This document shows, piece by piece, positions 46,280 to 61,721 of a stretch of 64,000 nucleotides of DNA; position 1 is the first letter of the stretch, and each line of letters starts with the position of its first letter. The notes under the pieces were generated by a model that ran no database searches, was not told the DNA's origin, and worked only from the letters and a program-made list of their open reading frames with translations. Origin of the DNA: an uncultured Granulosicoccaceae bacterium (GTDB taxonomy: Bacteria > Pseudomonadota > Gammaproteobacteria > Granulosicoccales > Granulosicoccaceae); contig CALHNS010000011.1 of NCBI GenBank assembly GCA_938035125.1, forward strand, positions 1 through 64,000, in the 5' to 3' direction. Position numbers and translations under genes: made by a program.

Positions 46280-47230
46280 TTAGCTCGGTATGTCCATTCG
46301 CCGAAGTTCTTTTGGAATTGAGAATGAAATGGTTTCTTCAATACCGTCGTATTCAACCACGGTTTCGCCGCCAGCTTCTTTTAAGCGATCAATAACCTCT
46401 TGCACTAGCACTTCAGGTGCAGAAGCACCGGCGGTGACACCCACCACTTTTTTATCGGTTAACCAACTGTTGGGAATATCGGAGGCGCGAGTGATGAGAT
46501 GCGACTCTACTCCGGCACGTTCCCCAAGTTCACGTAATCGATTAGAGTTAGAACTGTTCGCAGCTCCGACCACAAGTAACAGATCCACTTTACCGCACAG
46601 GGCTTTAACCGCATCTTGCCGGTTCTGCGTGGCGTAGCAAATGTCATCTCGTTTTGGCGCTGCTATGGACGGGAATCGTTGTCTTAAGGTATTTATGATT
46701 TCTTCGGTATCGTCCACACTCAATGTGGTTTGAGATACAAAGGCTAAGGTGTCTGGGTCATTCACTTCAATGTCAGCAACATCTTCAGGGGTTTCCACTA
46801 AGATGATTCGCCCGCCTTGTGAAGTGTCGTATCGCCCCATGGTGCCTTCCACTTCAGGGTGGCCTGCATGGCCTATCAAAATCACTTCTTTGCCTTGCTT
46901 GGCGTATTTCACAACTTCTAAATGGACTTTGGTTACCAGTGGGCATGTGGCATCAAATACTTGTAAGCCTCTATTGCTCGCTTCATCTTCCACCGCTTTT
47001 GACACACCATGTGCACTGAATATGACGGTGTTATCGTCGGGCACTTCGTTTAATTCTTCAACGAACACAGCCCCTTTGCTGCGCAGTTCATCAACCACGT
47101 ATTTGTTATGCACTACTTCGTGCCGTACATAAATGGGCGCGCCGTGTAATTCTAGTGCGCGTTCAACAATGTCGATGGCTCTATCTACACCTGCACAAAA
47201 GCCTCGAGGGTTCGCCAGTAAAATGTCCAT
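46280..47230 (-). CDS. ispH: 4-hydroxy-3-methylbut-2-enyl diphosphate reductase
   Basis: [53 protein letters not shown]. Confidence 0.98.
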   Translation of the reverse strand: MDILLANPRGFCAGVDRAIDIVERALELHGAPIYVRHEVVHNKYVVDELRSKGAVFVEELNEVPDDNTVIFSAHGVSKAVEDEASNRGLQVFDATCPLVTKVHLEVVKYAKQGKEVILIGHAGHPEVEGTMGRYDTSQGGRIILVETPEDVADIEVNDPDTLAFVSQTTLSVDDTEEIINTLRQRFPSIAAPKRDDICYATQNRQDAVKALCGKVDLLLVVGAANSSNSNRLRELGERAGVESHLITRASDIPNSWLTDKKVVGVTAGASAPEVLVQEVIDRLKEAGGETVVEYDGIEETISFSIPKELRRMDIPS

Positions 47231-47718
47231 TAGTTTTTAGCTTCGGTGTTTTCGTCTTTTTCAAAAAACGTCAATATTAAAAGTAACACGGTGCCAACCG
47301 TAATGGCAGCGTCAGCCACATTAAATGAAGGGAAATACCAGTTTTTGTAAAACACTTGGATAAAATCGACCACATGACCGTAGATCACGCGATCAATTAA
47401 GTTATTGCCTATAGCGCCGCCAAGAATTAATGCGATAGATACACTCAGCCATTTTTCTTCGCGTGTCATACGAAATAGCCATACAATTAAACACACGCTA
47501 ACGATCACACTGATACCGATAAAAAACCAACGTTGCCAGCCACCTGCATCATCCAAAAAACTAAACGCGGCACCTTCGTTGTACGCAAGCGTAATATTAA
47601 ATGAAGGTACAACCGGTATTTGTTCGTGCAGCGTTAATTTGCTATCTACCCAAACTTTGGTTATTTGATCGAGAATGGCAACAATTACTGCAATGCCGTA
47701 GCGGTATATCAATTTCAT
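47230..47718 (-). CDS. lspA: Lipoprotein signal peptidase
   Basis: [56 protein letters not shown]. Confidence 0.97.
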   Translation of the reverse strand: MKLIYRYGIAVIVAILDQITKVWVDSKLTLHEQIPVVPSFNITLAYNEGAAFSFLDDAGGWQRWFFIGISVIVSVCLIVWLFRMTREEKWLSVSIALILGGAIGNNLIDRVIYGHVVDFIQVFYKNWYFPSFNVADAAITVGTVLLLILTFFEKDENTEAKN

Positions 47719-47720
47719 AG

Positions 47721-50573
47721 TTATGCAAACCGTCGTTGTTCGCCATCACCAAACGCATTCGATACGCATCGTTCGCACAGTGGGGCGTGTTCTGCATGTT
47801 GACCAACCGATGCGGATCGATGCCAACAGCGATCGCATTTTTCACCACTGGCAGGTGTTGCTGAAACCGCTACTTGGCCTTCTCCTGCTGGCAATGTTTC
47901 AGCCTCAGATGGTTTATCGCTTAAAGCTGCAACGGTTGCTGTGGATGTGATGAGAACGAAACGCAGTTCATCGCCTAAGCGTTCAAGCACATCGCGTGCT
48001 TTATCATCAGCGTAAACGGTTACTGATGCATCCAATCCGCCACCGATGTCACCGGCTGTGCGTAGATTTTCCAATGTGCGGGATACAGCAGTTCTTACGT
48101 CTACAACGGTTGCCCAGTCGTCGCTACTTAATGGGGCTGCATCGTCTAGTAAAGGTAAATCTGTTAAATAGGTAGATGTGAACACCGATGCGCTGCGATC
48201 ACCGGGTAAGTGCTGCCAAATTTCATCGGCAGTGAACGATAAAACAGGGGTTATCCAACGCACCATCGCTTCAGCGATATGGTACATCGCTGTTTGTGTG
48301 GAACGCCTGCCTAAGCTGTCGCTGCCCATGGTGTACTGGCGATCTTTAATGATGTCTAAATAAAAGCCGCCCATATCAACCGCGCAAAAATTATGTAAGC
48401 GTTGATACACGGTATGGAACTGATAATCAGAGAACGCTGTTTCTATGTCTTGTTGTGTTCGTAACGTGCAGTCTAAGGCCCAACGATCTAACGCTAGCAT
48501 CTCATCCAACGGAACAGAATCTTTTGCAGGATCGAAATCGTTGATGGCGCTGAGTAAGTAACGCGCGGTATTTCGAATGCGACGATAAGAGTCTGCCATG
48601 CGAGCAAGAATTTCTTTAGATACAGTCATCTCACCGCGATAGTCGGCAGAGCATACCCATAAGCGCACAATGTCAGCACCTAAGGTTTTAAATAAATCTT
48701 GTGGGGCGATAACATTACCCAAAGACTTCGACATTTTTCGGCCGTTTTGATCTACGGTAAATCCATGTGTAAGCACTTGTTTATACGGTGCTTGCCGATG
48801 AATAGCGGTGCTGGTAAGAATGGATGAGTGAAACCAACCTCGATGTTGATCAGAGCCTTCAAGGTACATATCAGCAGGATAGGTTAAGCCTTCAGTTTGC
48901 TCTAATACATGGTGCCAAGTGGTGCCTGAATCAAACCACACATCTAATACATCTCGGCTTTTGTCGTAATCATCGGCATCAGTGCCCAGTAATTCTTTCT
49001 TATCGGCATCGAACCACGCTTGTATGCCGCCTTTCTCAATCAGTAAGGCAACTTGTTCGATGATATCTTGCGTGTTCGGGTGCAATTCGCCTGTTTCTTT
49101 ATGTAAGAACAACGGTAGTGGGATTCCCCAATAGCGTTGTCTTGATATACACCAATCGGGTCGATTGGCAATCATGCCTTCAATGCGCTGTTGTCCCCAA
49201 TCAGGCACCCAACGAACCTTTTGAATTTCAGCCAAGGTGTCTTTACGTAAGTTGTTCTCTTCCATGCTGATGAACCATTGAGGCGTTGCACGAAAAATAA
49301 TGGGTGTTTTGGTGCGCCAGCAAAATGGGTAACTGTGCTGATACTTTTCAAGCCGCGCTAATTTCCCACGTTGAGTTAATTCTTCAAGTAGTGGCTTATC
49401 CACTTTCATGATGTGTTGACCAGCGAATAGCTCTACGTGTTTTCTGTATAAACCGTTGTCATCCACGTTGTCTAGAAGTTCTAAGCCATAACGATTGCCT
49501 GCATAGAAATCATCCACACCGTGATCGGGTGCTGTATGAACACAACCCGTTCCAGATTCTGTGGTGACATGATCGCCTGTGATGATTAAAGAATCACGAT
49601 CATAGATTGGGTGTTTCAATACAATGCGTTCTAAGTCAGAACCTTTACAGGTTCCTATGATGTTGAATGCTTCAACACCGTAGCGTTTCATGACATCAGC
49701 TGTCATGTCGGCAGCAACGATGAGCTGCTCACCTTTCACGCAGCGGCCAGTATCGGCAGAGCCAGCGTCTTCATCTACTTGCACCAGTGCGTAGTCTAAA
49801 TCTGGATGCACGGCCACCGCTTGGTTACCAGGAATGGTCCATGGGGTTGTTGTCCAAATAACCACGTTCACATCTTGATTGTTATCGGGTGCACCGAATG
49901 GCTTTAGTAGTTGTGCTTTGTCTCTTGCTTCAAAGCGCACATCAATGGCGTTAGACGTTTTATCTTCGTACTCAACTTCTGCTTCTGCCATGGCGGTGTG
50001 CGCACCCCAGCTCCAATGCACAGGTTTCACCCCTTTGTATACATGGCCAGCTTCAATGATTTTTCCCAAAGCCCGAACGGTATTGGCTTCGTTTTTAAAA
50101 TTCATGGTGAGGTAGGGGTTATTCCAATCACCCAGTACACCAAGGCGCTTGAATTCGGTGCGTTGGTTTTCAATTTGTTCGGTGGCGTATTCGCGGCAAC
50201 GTGCTCGAAATTCACTTTCTGTGATTTTGTCCCCGGGTTTGCCTGCAATCTCTTCCACTTTGTTTTCAATGGGCAGGCCGTGACAATCCCAACCTGGAAC
50301 ATAGGGTGAATCGTAGCCCGCTAGCTGCTTACTTTTTACGATCATGTCTTTGATGACTTTATTCACCACATGACCGATATGAATAGCGCCGTTCGCATAC
50401 GGTGGGCCATCGTGCAAAATAAACTTAGGCCGGCCTGCGCTGGCTGCGCGAATTTCACCGTGAAGATCGTTAGATTCCCATTGAGCCAACATTTCCGGCT
50501 CACGTTTGGCTAAGTTGCCGCGCATGGGAAAATCGGTTTTAGGAAGATTCAGAGTTTGTTTGTAGTCGCTCAC
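47721..50573 (-). CDS. ileS: Isoleucyl-tRNA synthetase (GTG start)
   Basis: [54 protein letters not shown] 50573 gives canonical N-terminus. Confidence 0.96.
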   Translation of the reverse strand: MSDYKQTLNLPKTDFPMRGNLAKREPEMLAQWESNDLHGEIRAASAGRPKFILHDGPPYANGAIHIGHVVNKVIKDMIVKSKQLAGYDSPYVPGWDCHGLPIENKVEEIAGKPGDKITESEFRARCREYATEQIENQRTEFKRLGVLGDWNNPYLTMNFKNEANTVRALGKIIEAGHVYKGVKPVHWSWGAHTAMAEAEVEYEDKTSNAIDVRFEARDKAQLLKPFGAPDNNQDVNVVIWTTTPWTIPGNQAVAVHPDLDYALVQVDEDAGSADTGRCVKGEQLIVAADMTADVMKRYGVEAFNIIGTCKGSDLERIVLKHPIYDRDSLIITGDHVTTESGTGCVHTAPDHGVDDFYAGNRYGLELLDNVDDNGLYRKHVELFAGQHIMKVDKPLLEELTQRGKLARLEKYQHSYPFCWRTKTPIIFRATPQWFISMEENNLRKDTLAEIQKVRWVPDWGQQRIEGMIANRPDWCISRQRYWGIPLPLFLHKETGELHPNTQDIIEQVALLIEKGGIQAWFDADKKELLGTDADDYDKSRDVLDVWFDSGTTWHHVLEQTEGLTYPADMYLEGSDQHRGWFHSSILTSTAIHRQAPYKQVLTHGFTVDQNGRKMSKSLGNVIAPQDLFKTLGADIVRLWVCSADYRGEMTVSKEILARMADSYRRIRNTARYLLSAINDFDPAKDSVPLDEMLALDRWALDCTLRTQQDIETAFSDYQFHTVYQRLHNFCAVDMGGFYLDIIKDRQYTMGSDSLGRRSTQTAMYHIAEAMVRWITPVLSFTADEIWQHLPGDRSASVFTSTYLTDLPLLDDAAPLSSDDWATVVDVRTAVSRTLENLRTAGDIGGGLDASVTVYADDKARDVLERLGDELRFVLITSTATVAALSDKPSEAETLPAGEGQVAVSATPASGEKCDRCWHRSASVGQHAEHAPLCERCVSNAFGDGEQRRFA

Positions 50574-50716
50574 TGCACTCGTTCGCTTAGATACATATTT
50601 ATATGGGTGACAGTGTAGGCGATTCGGCATCAAATTGACCGTGTTTTCGAGCCCATTCACGCTGTCTTGTCATATCGGCAAAAGCCAACTTGTAGGCACT
50701 TGCTGATCATCGCGCC

Positions 50717-50771
50717 AGCACTAGCAGGGCACTAGCAGGGCACTGGCAAGGCACTGGCAAGGCACTGGCAG
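50717..50771. repeat. 11-bp tandem repeat (GGCACTGGCAA), 5 units
   Basis: AGCACTAGCAG GGCACTAGCAG GGCACTGGCAA GGCACTGGCAA GGCACTGGCAG. Confidence 0.92.
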
Positions 50772-50875
50772 GTCAATAGCCCGGCAATAGTCGGCAAATA
50801 ACCTCTCGTAAGCCCCGTAACTCAAGAAAAAGTACCGATATACTGGGCAGATAGACTATTTGTGGCAGTGATTTT

Positions 50876-51631
50876 ATGGCTCAAACTCCCCGAATCATTG
50901 AGACCGTCAAGGCCATGCTAAAGCAGCAGGGCATGACGTACCGGGTTTTGGCCGCTCGATTGAATTTATCCGAATCAGCGGTAAAGCAGATGTTTGCATC
51001 CGGCGATATGAATTTGTCTCGGCTTGATCAAATTTGTCAGGTGCTGTCGATGGACATCAGCGATTTACTGCAGGAGATGCAATCAACACAGCAACGCCTT
51101 CAATCACTTACCTTTGCACAAGAGAAAAAGTTGGTTGGCAATCCACGTTTGCTGGTGATGGCCTATTGCGTGTTAAATAGATGGACGTTTGAGCAAATTA
51201 CCGATTTTTTTGATATCAGCGAAACAGATGGAATAAAGCTCTTAGTCGAGTTGGACAGGATGCAGTTTATTGAACTGTTGCCGGGTAATCGAACCAAGCT
51301 TCTGGTTGCCAGTAATTTTGATTGGCTACCCAATGGGCCAATAGAGACGTATTTTGAAAAAGAAGCTCAAGGCCCGTTCTTTGACAGTAACTTTGATGAA
51401 GACGGGTGCATGCGTTTGGTTAAAAGTGGTGATCTTAGTGATGCTGGGCGACAAAGTTTGTGTGAGCGGATAACCTCACTTGGTCAACATTTTGATGGGC
51501 TTATGATGGAAGAGCAAAAAGTGCCATTGGATGAGCGTTCAGGAACGACGATGGTGTTGGCCATACGACATTGGGAGTTTGCAGCTTTTGCGAATTTAAA
51601 GCGCCAACCAGCACAGAAAAAAGTTAACTAA
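50876..51631 (+). CDS. XRE-family HTH transcriptional regulator with C-terminal effector-like region
   Basis: QQGMTYRVLAARLNLSESAVKQMFASGDMNLSRLDQICQVLSMDISDLL HTH. Confidence 0.82.
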   Translation: MAQTPRIIETVKAMLKQQGMTYRVLAARLNLSESAVKQMFASGDMNLSRLDQICQVLSMDISDLLQEMQSTQQRLQSLTFAQEKKLVGNPRLLVMAYCVLNRWTFEQITDFFDISETDGIKLLVELDRMQFIELLPGNRTKLLVASNFDWLPNGPIETYFEKEAQGPFFDSNFDEDGCMRLVKSGDLSDAGRQSLCERITSLGQHFDGLMMEEQKVPLDERSGTTMVLAIRHWEFAAFANLKRQPAQKKVN

Positions 51632-51641
51632 TACGGCAGTA

Positions 51642-52577
51642 TTAGCTTGGGTTTTCTTGCAGTAGTTTTTTGGCAGAGTTCGCATCTTTTGCAATTTGTG
51701 TTTTCAATGCATCCAAAGAATCGAATTTGATTTCACCTCGAACATGGTGCATAAAATCAATAGCCATGTGCATACCGTAAAGTTGTTCTTCTGCATCCAG
51801 AAGATGCACCTCCAGTAACAACGCTAAGCCATTAACCGTGGGCCTTCTACCAAGGTTTGCCACTGCAGGATAGGTTTTTCCCGTTTCCTCGCATGTTGCA
51901 TTAACGGCAAACACACCTTGTAACGGAGGAACTTGTTTTTTTAATGCGATGTTCGCCGTTGGAAATCCTAATTGTCTGCCCACCTTTTCACCGTGCACCA
52001 CGCGCCCGCTTATGCGATAAGGCCTGCCTAGTAAGGTAGCTGCTGTAGTTAAATCGTTTTGTTGTAGCGCGCATCGAATGCGAGTGCTGCTTATGCGTTC
52101 GCCAACGTGTGTGATGGTAGGCGTTTGTTCTACGTTAAAGCCATGCTTAATGCCTGCCTCTTGCAAGGTGGTAAATGTGCCCTCACGGTTGTTACCAAAA
52201 CGAAAATCATCACCCACGATTAAGGTGTGAAGGTTCATGCGGTCGAGTAAAGTATGTTGAATGAAATCATTCGCTGTTTGCGATCGGAACGCCTCATTAA
52301 AACGCAGCAACATACAGGTGTGAATGTTTTGTGTTTTAAAGTTATTAAAACGATCACGAGTGCCTTGCAATCGAGCCGGTGTTTGGTTGGCGTTAAACAC
52401 TTCATGGGGTAATGGTTCAAACGTAATAACGCAGGTTTTCGCGTTATTTTTTTGCGCCAATTCGTTCATGCGTTGCATGATGGCCTGGTGGCCAACGTGC
52501 ATACCATCAAAATTTCCAATGGTGGCAATGATGGGCTGTGCAGAATTTAACGTTGCATTGCCTCGAATCAAGTGCAT
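51642..52577 (-). CDS. ribF: Bifunctional riboflavin kinase / FAD synthetase
   Basis: IATIGNFDGMHVGHQAIM; GEKVGRQLGFPTANI. Confidence 0.96.
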   Translation of the reverse strand: MHLIRGNATLNSAQPIIATIGNFDGMHVGHQAIMQRMNELAQKNNAKTCVITFEPLPHEVFNANQTPARLQGTRDRFNNFKTQNIHTCMLLRFNEAFRSQTANDFIQHTLLDRMNLHTLIVGDDFRFGNNREGTFTTLQEAGIKHGFNVEQTPTITHVGERISSTRIRCALQQNDLTTAATLLGRPYRISGRVVHGEKVGRQLGFPTANIALKKQVPPLQGVFAVNATCEETGKTYPAVANLGRRPTVNGLALLLEVHLLDAEEQLYGMHMAIDFMHHVRGEIKFDSLDALKTQIAKDANSAKKLLQENPS

Positions 52578-52603
52578 GAAAGAGTTACCGATTTGCTCAT
52601 AAA

Positions 52604-54190
52604 TTAAGGGCTTTTAAAGTCTTTGAGCCTAACGCCGCACAATAATAATGTGAGGGCATAAGCGGCTGCGCCTGCTGCAATTATACCGATAAGCTGTGTT
52701 GCGCGGCTAGCTGCATTCATTGCCTGCCAATCCCCACCATTCATAACGATTAATACTATTGCCATAATGATAAGAGCCGGCAGTGTTTTAAAGAAAAGCG
52801 TTCGAACAGAAGGGTCTAACTGATAAAGGTTTCGTGTTTTTAGCGCACGGTACAACATCCATGATTGTTGTACCGCCGATAACGTGGTTGCTAGCGCTAA
52901 ACCTGTGTGTGGTGCGATAAAGTCAAGCCAAACCATAGGCAGCACCAGCATTAAGTTGTATGCCATATTGCTGATCAGCGCTACGATACCTATGCGCACA
53001 GGCGTCTTGGTGTCTTGGCGTGCGAAGAATGCGGGTGCGAATATTTTTATCAAAATAAAAGCTGGAATGCCTAGGCAATAGGCCACCAAACTAAAGCTTG
53101 CAAGATAAGTATCGTTAGCGGTAAAGGCGCCGTATTCAAACAAAGTAGAGATCATTGGGCTGGCCAATAGAATCAGCCCCACGGTGGACGGTAAGCCAAT
53201 CAAAATGTTGATGCGCAGTGCCCAGGTAATGGTGTTTTTGTAACCCTGTTCGGAATGGTTTGCGTATTCACGCGATAAGCGCGGCAAGATAATCGTACCT
53301 AGCGTTACGCCAATGAGCCCTAAGGGGAATTCCATTAAACGATCTGAATAGTACAGCCAGCTTAAGCTTCCGCTTACTAAAAACGTTGCGATTATGGTAT
53401 CGAGTAATAAGTTTATTTGCGCAACCGATGAGCCAACTATTGCCGGTGCCATGAGTTTTAAAATGCGACGAACACCGCTGTGTTTCCAGCCCCATTTGGG
53501 TTTGGGTAATAATCCTAAGCGTTGTAAAAACGGCAATTGCAAAAGCAATTGTAAAAGCCCCGCTGCAAACACCCCCCAAGCCAAAGCCACAATGGGTTGT
53601 TCAAAATGCGGGGAGAACAAGAGCGCAGCTGAAATCATGCAAATATTTAGCAGCACAGGCGTGAAGGAGGGAATGGCGAATTGCCCAAAAGTATTTAAGA
53701 TGCTGCCTGCGTAAGCCACAAGAGATACAAACAATAAATAAGGAAAGGTGATGCGCAGCATGTGGGTTGCTAGCTCAAACTGCTCTTTGTTGTCGATAAA
53801 GCCTGGGGCGAATAGCATCACAATCAGCGGGGCCAGCATCACCCCAAGGGTTGTGATCACCAATAGCACGATGCTTAAGGTGCCCACCACGTGCGCGGCT
53901 AGATTTTTAAGCGCTTCCTGGTCTTTGGTTTCTCGGTATTCTGTAAAAACGGGTATGAAGGCTTGAGCAAAAGCGCCTTCTGCAAACAGCCTTCGCAAAA
54001 AATTGGGAATCTTGAAGGCCACCAGAAACACATCGGTGATGGCGCCTGCGCCAAACACAATGGCCAGCACTTGGTCACGAATGAAGCCCAACACTCGTGA
54101 CAGCAAGGTCATAACGGCCACAATTGAGCCTGAGCGGCCCAAAGAGCTGGGTTTGTCTTGATTGTGCGATGTGTTTGGCGGTGAAGTCAT
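52604..54190 (-). CDS. murJ: Lipid II flippase MurJ
   Basis: VMTLLSRVLGFIRDQVLAIVFGAG; APAFFARQDTKTPVRIG. Confidence 0.96.
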   Translation of the reverse strand: MTSPPNTSHNQDKPSSLGRSGSIVAVMTLLSRVLGFIRDQVLAIVFGAGAITDVFLVAFKIPNFLRRLFAEGAFAQAFIPVFTEYRETKDQEALKNLAAHVVGTLSIVLLVITTLGVMLAPLIVMLFAPGFIDNKEQFELATHMLRITFPYLLFVSLVAYAGSILNTFGQFAIPSFTPVLLNICMISAALLFSPHFEQPIVALAWGVFAAGLLQLLLQLPFLQRLGLLPKPKWGWKHSGVRRILKLMAPAIVGSSVAQINLLLDTIIATFLVSGSLSWLYYSDRLMEFPLGLIGVTLGTIILPRLSREYANHSEQGYKNTITWALRINILIGLPSTVGLILLASPMISTLFEYGAFTANDTYLASFSLVAYCLGIPAFILIKIFAPAFFARQDTKTPVRIGIVALISNMAYNLMLVLPMVWLDFIAPHTGLALATTLSAVQQSWMLYRALKTRNLYQLDPSVRTLFFKTLPALIIMAIVLIVMNGGDWQAMNAASRATQLIGIIAAGAAAYALTLLLCGVRLKDFKSP

Positions 54191-54270
54191 AGCCCGGAAG
54201 ATTGACGCATCGGTGGTGGCGTATCATAATCACTGGCTAACTTTGATACAGCCCAGAAACGAGGTCGTTC

Positions 54271-54531
54271 GTGGCGAATTCTCCCCAAGCTCGAAAACGC
54301 GCACGTCAGGCAGAAGTACGCCGTCAGCGCAACACCGGTCAGCGTTCTATGATGCGCACGAAGGTGAAACGTGTTTTCAAAGCCATCGAAGATGGTGATA
54401 AAGCAACTGCTGAAGCGGCATTGAAAGATGCTGTGCCTGTTTTGGATCATATGGCTCGTAAAGGCCTGATTCATAAGAATAAGGCAGCGCGTTATAAAAG
54501 TCGTTTTAACGCTCAGGTTCGCGCGCTTTAG
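54271..54531 (+). CDS. rpsT: 30S ribosomal protein S20
   Basis: [35 protein letters not shown]. Confidence 0.98.
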   Translation: MANSPQARKRARQAEVRRQRNTGQRSMMRTKVKRVFKAIEDGDKATAEAALKDAVPVLDHMARKGLIHKNKAARYKSRFNAQVRAL

Positions 54532-54548
54532 CGATCCTGCTGTGCAAT

Positions 54549-56833
<2,285 letters not shown>

Positions 56834-56909
56834 TTATTTCTTAAAAGAGGAGACGGGAAGTGCGAGGCGTTTCGGAGTTTATCGCAAATGTTGATGCCAC
56901 ACTGTGAGC

Positions 56910-57377
56910 ATGACGGCGCAAGTGTATAAATCTAACGTGGTTCTTTTCCCACTTTGTGACAAAAGCGGGGTTATGCAGCATGCGTTGCAGCCAGCAGCTT
57001 CCCATTCGGTTGGTGGTAGGCGGCATCGTTCAGGCACACGCCCGGATGCCATCGTGTTTGCTTGGGTGTTAGATCTTCCTGCTCAGATCGATTCTACCGA
57101 TGCAGCGCGAGCAGTTTTAGCCGTGGTTAGACCCCAGCTATCCTCATTGGATACATACCAACGCTCGGTGGTTGATGAGCTTGCCAAGCTTATGCGTACT
57201 GAGGAATCTTCCCTAGCATCCATCCCAGCGCAGAAAAGCTCTCGGCGTTTTCGGCCCAATCGACGCCGGGTTAAAGAATTATTCAATCGGCAGTCTCGGC
57301 CAGTAAGAAGCGTGAAAGTGGAAAAATTGGTGTGCTTGCCCGGTGGGTTGGATAAGAGCGATAAGCCGTCTAATTAA
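56910..57377 (+). CDS. Hypothetical protein
   Basis: ORF of 155 aa divergent from obgE with its own terminator downstream; no recognised family. Confidence 0.55.
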   Translation: MTAQVYKSNVVLFPLCDKSGVMQHALQPAASHSVGGRRHRSGTRPDAIVFAWVLDLPAQIDSTDAARAVLAVVRPQLSSLDTYQRSVVDELAKLMRTEESSLASIPAQKSSRRFRPNRRRVKELFNRQSRPVRSVKVEKLVCLPGGLDKSDKPSN

Positions 57378-57436
57378 TTCCCTTGCTCGTGTTTCAAATT
57401 TAAAAAGTGGCTAGTGGCTAGGTTGCATACGCGCAT

Positions 57437-57466
57437 AAAAAAACCCGCTGTTTAGCGGGTTTTTTG
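57437..57466. terminator. Bidirectional rho-independent terminator
   Basis: AAAAAAACCCGCT-gttt-AGCGGGTTTTTT between convergent genes. Confidence 0.93.
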
Positions 57467-57487
57467 TCACATCGTGTTTAAGACGTT

Positions 57488-57748
57488 TTACGCGTCAGCA
57501 ACGATATCAATGAACTTACGCTTGCCTCGACCGCGCACAGCGAAAGAAACAACGCCATCAGCTTTAGCAAATAGGGTGTGGTCTTTGCCGCAACCGACGT
57601 TAATTCCTGGGTGGAAGCGTGTGCCGCGCTGACGAACCAAGATATTGCCAGCTAGAACCGCTTCGCCACCAAATTTCTTTACACCAAGGCGTTTGGATTC
57701 CGAATCGCGACCGTTGCGAGTACTACCGCCTGCTTTTTTATGTGCCAT
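57488..57748 (-). CDS. rpmA: 50S ribosomal protein L27
   Basis: [29 protein letters not shown]. Confidence 0.98.
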   Translation of the reverse strand: MAHKKAGGSTRNGRDSESKRLGVKKFGGEAVLAGNILVRQRGTRFHPGINVGCGKDHTLFAKADGVVSFAVRGRGKRKFIDIVADA

Positions 57749-57763
57749 TGCTCAGTGCCTCAA

Positions 57764-58078
57764 TTAACCAGCGTTAATGCCGGTGATTTCAACTTCAGTG
57801 TAATTCTGACGGTGCCCCATGCGCTTCATGTGGTGCTTTCGACGTCGGAACTTAAGAATTTTTACTTTGTCGGCTCGACCGTGATCGATCACCTTGGCAG
57901 TGACTGAGGCGTTGCTGACCGTGGGGGTGCCCACTTTTACGCTGTCGCCTTCGCCTACCATTAGGATGTTGTCCAGCTGGACGGAATCACCGGCGTCAGC
58001 TGCGAGTGTTTCAACGCGCAGGCGATCGCCTTCGCTAACTCGGTACTGCTTGCCACCTGTTTTAACTACGGCGTACAT
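57764..58078 (-). CDS. rplU: 50S ribosomal protein L21
   Basis: [23 protein letters not shown]. Confidence 0.98.
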   Translation of the reverse strand: MYAVVKTGGKQYRVSEGDRLRVETLAADAGDSVQLDNILMVGEGDSVKVGTPTVSNASVTAKVIDHGRADKVKILKFRRRKHHMKRMGHRQNYTEVEITGINAG

Positions 58079-58153
58079 CGTTTTCTCCAAACATTACGCC
58101 CGGATGAGCCGGGTAGATCTAACGCGCCGTACTCGGCACGCGAAAAGCCCATT

Positions 58154-58182
58154 AGAATAGCGGTCTGGAAGCCCGCCGTCAA
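58154..58182 (-). promoter_or_regulatory. Predicted sigma70 promoter of rplU-rpmA
   Basis: Minus strand: TTGACG - 17 nt - TATTCT. Confidence 0.65.
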
Positions 58183-59261
58183 TCATTTGAAGCCTCTAAG
58201 TGGGTATTCGCAAGTATTGATCCGGCTCGCCATGTATTCGTATCCAAGAATTCAGGGAACTCAATGCGTATCCACCGTATCATTACAAGCCAACGCCATT
58301 AAAATGCCAAGCAATACAGACTTTTTCAGCGCCCATGACTTTAGATGACTGCCGAGCCCTTGTGGCAAGTGAAATGGGCCGAGTAGACACATTTCTAACT
58401 GAGCGGTTGGCATCCGATGTGGTGCTCATCAATCAGCTCTCAAGCTACATCATCGCCAGCGGAGGCAAACGCCTACGCCCGCAGTTGTTGCTTCTGGCAA
58501 GTGGTGCCTGTGGGTATGAAGGGCATCACCAAATCACTCTGGCCACCGTTATTGAGCTCATTCACACCGCGACGTTGTTGCACGATGACGTGGTGGACGC
58601 CTCAGAGCTTCGCCGTGGCAACGATACCGCGAATTCATTGTGGGGCAACGAAGCCGCCGTATTGGTTGGGGATTTTTTGTACTCGCGCGCCTTTGAAATG
58701 ATGGTTGAAGTGGACAGCATGCGAGTGATGAACATATTGGCTTCCACCACCAACCGGATTGCCGAAGGCGAAGTGATGCAGCTAATGAACGTGCGTGATC
58801 CTGATTTAACCGAAAAGCGGTATCTGGAAGTGATTCAGGCCAAAACGGCAAAGTTATTCGAAGCGGCAACCGAATTAGGCGGTGTGTTAACCCATCAAAG
58901 TGATGAGATTTGCCAAGCATTAGCGCAATACGGCATGCATTTAGGAACCGCCTTCCAGATCGTTGATGATGTGTTGGACTACCAAAGCGATGAAGCGACT
59001 ATGGGAAAAAATGCAGGTGATGATTTGGCGGAAGGCAAAACCACCTTGCCGTTAATTCACGCCATGGAGTCTGCAAACGATCAGCAACGTAAGCTGTTAC
59101 GTCAAGCAATAACCGATGCTGATGTAAGCCAGATGGATGAGATTCTTTCCATCATTGAAAGCACAGGCGCTTTAGAAAAATCATTAAACACCGCGCGAGA
59201 TGCTGCCAATAACGCCGTGCAAGCTTTACAAGTCTTGCCATCAAGTTCGCATCGCGATGCG

Positions 59262-61127
<1,866 letters not shown>

Positions 61128-61171
61128 CGCCTGAGTATAACGAGGCCAGCTTTGGCCGCTTTAAAGAGACG

Positions 61172-61717
61172 TCACAATTGTGAACTTGCGCATTCCTCAT
61201 ATAGGCCTGGATCTAAGTTTTCCAAGGTAATGCGACCGATGGAGTATCGAATTAAGCGCAGTGTAGGGTGATTTACAGCAGCTGTCATTCGTCTAACTTG
61301 CCGATTTTTACCTTCGGTTAATGTCAGCGATAGCCAAGAGGTTGGAATGGATTGACGAAAACGCACCGGTGGCGTTCTCGGCCACAACCAATGTGGCTCA
61401 TCCATTCGCACGCATTTAGCTGGCGCCGTGACCCCATCTTTTAAAGCCACTCCTCGTGTTAATTCGGCAATGGCTGCATCATCGGGCTCGCCGTCCACTT
61501 GTACGTAATAGGTTTTGGGTAATTTAAAATTGGGGTGAGCTATGCGGCTTTGTAATTTGCCATCATCTGTTAGCAGTAGCAATCCTTCACTGTCACGATC
61601 AAGCCTTCCGGCGGCATAAACATCAGGAATGTTGATGTAATCAGCCAGCGTTTCTCGATCTTGTTGGTCTGTGAATTGACACAACACTTGAAAGGGTTTG
61701 TTGAATCGAATCAGCAT
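61172..61717 (-). CDS. rluE: 23S rRNA pseudouridine synthase (RluE-like)
   Basis: [55 protein letters not shown]. Confidence 0.9.
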   Translation of the reverse strand: MLIRFNKPFQVLCQFTDQQDRETLADYINIPDVYAAGRLDRDSEGLLLLTDDGKLQSRIAHPNFKLPKTYYVQVDGEPDDAAIAELTRGVALKDGVTAPAKCVRMDEPHWLWPRTPPVRFRQSIPTSWLSLTLTEGKNRQVRRMTAAVNHPTLRLIRYSIGRITLENLDPGLYEECASSQL

Positions 61718-61721
61718 GGCG

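Noticed and set aside
49911-50309. 132-aa plus-strand ORF within ileS
   Set aside because: Antisense to a conserved aminoacyl-tRNA synthetase domain; no support.
50717-50771. Possible CRISPR-like array
   Set aside because: Units are contiguous 11-bp tandem repeats without spacers, and no cas genes are in the window.
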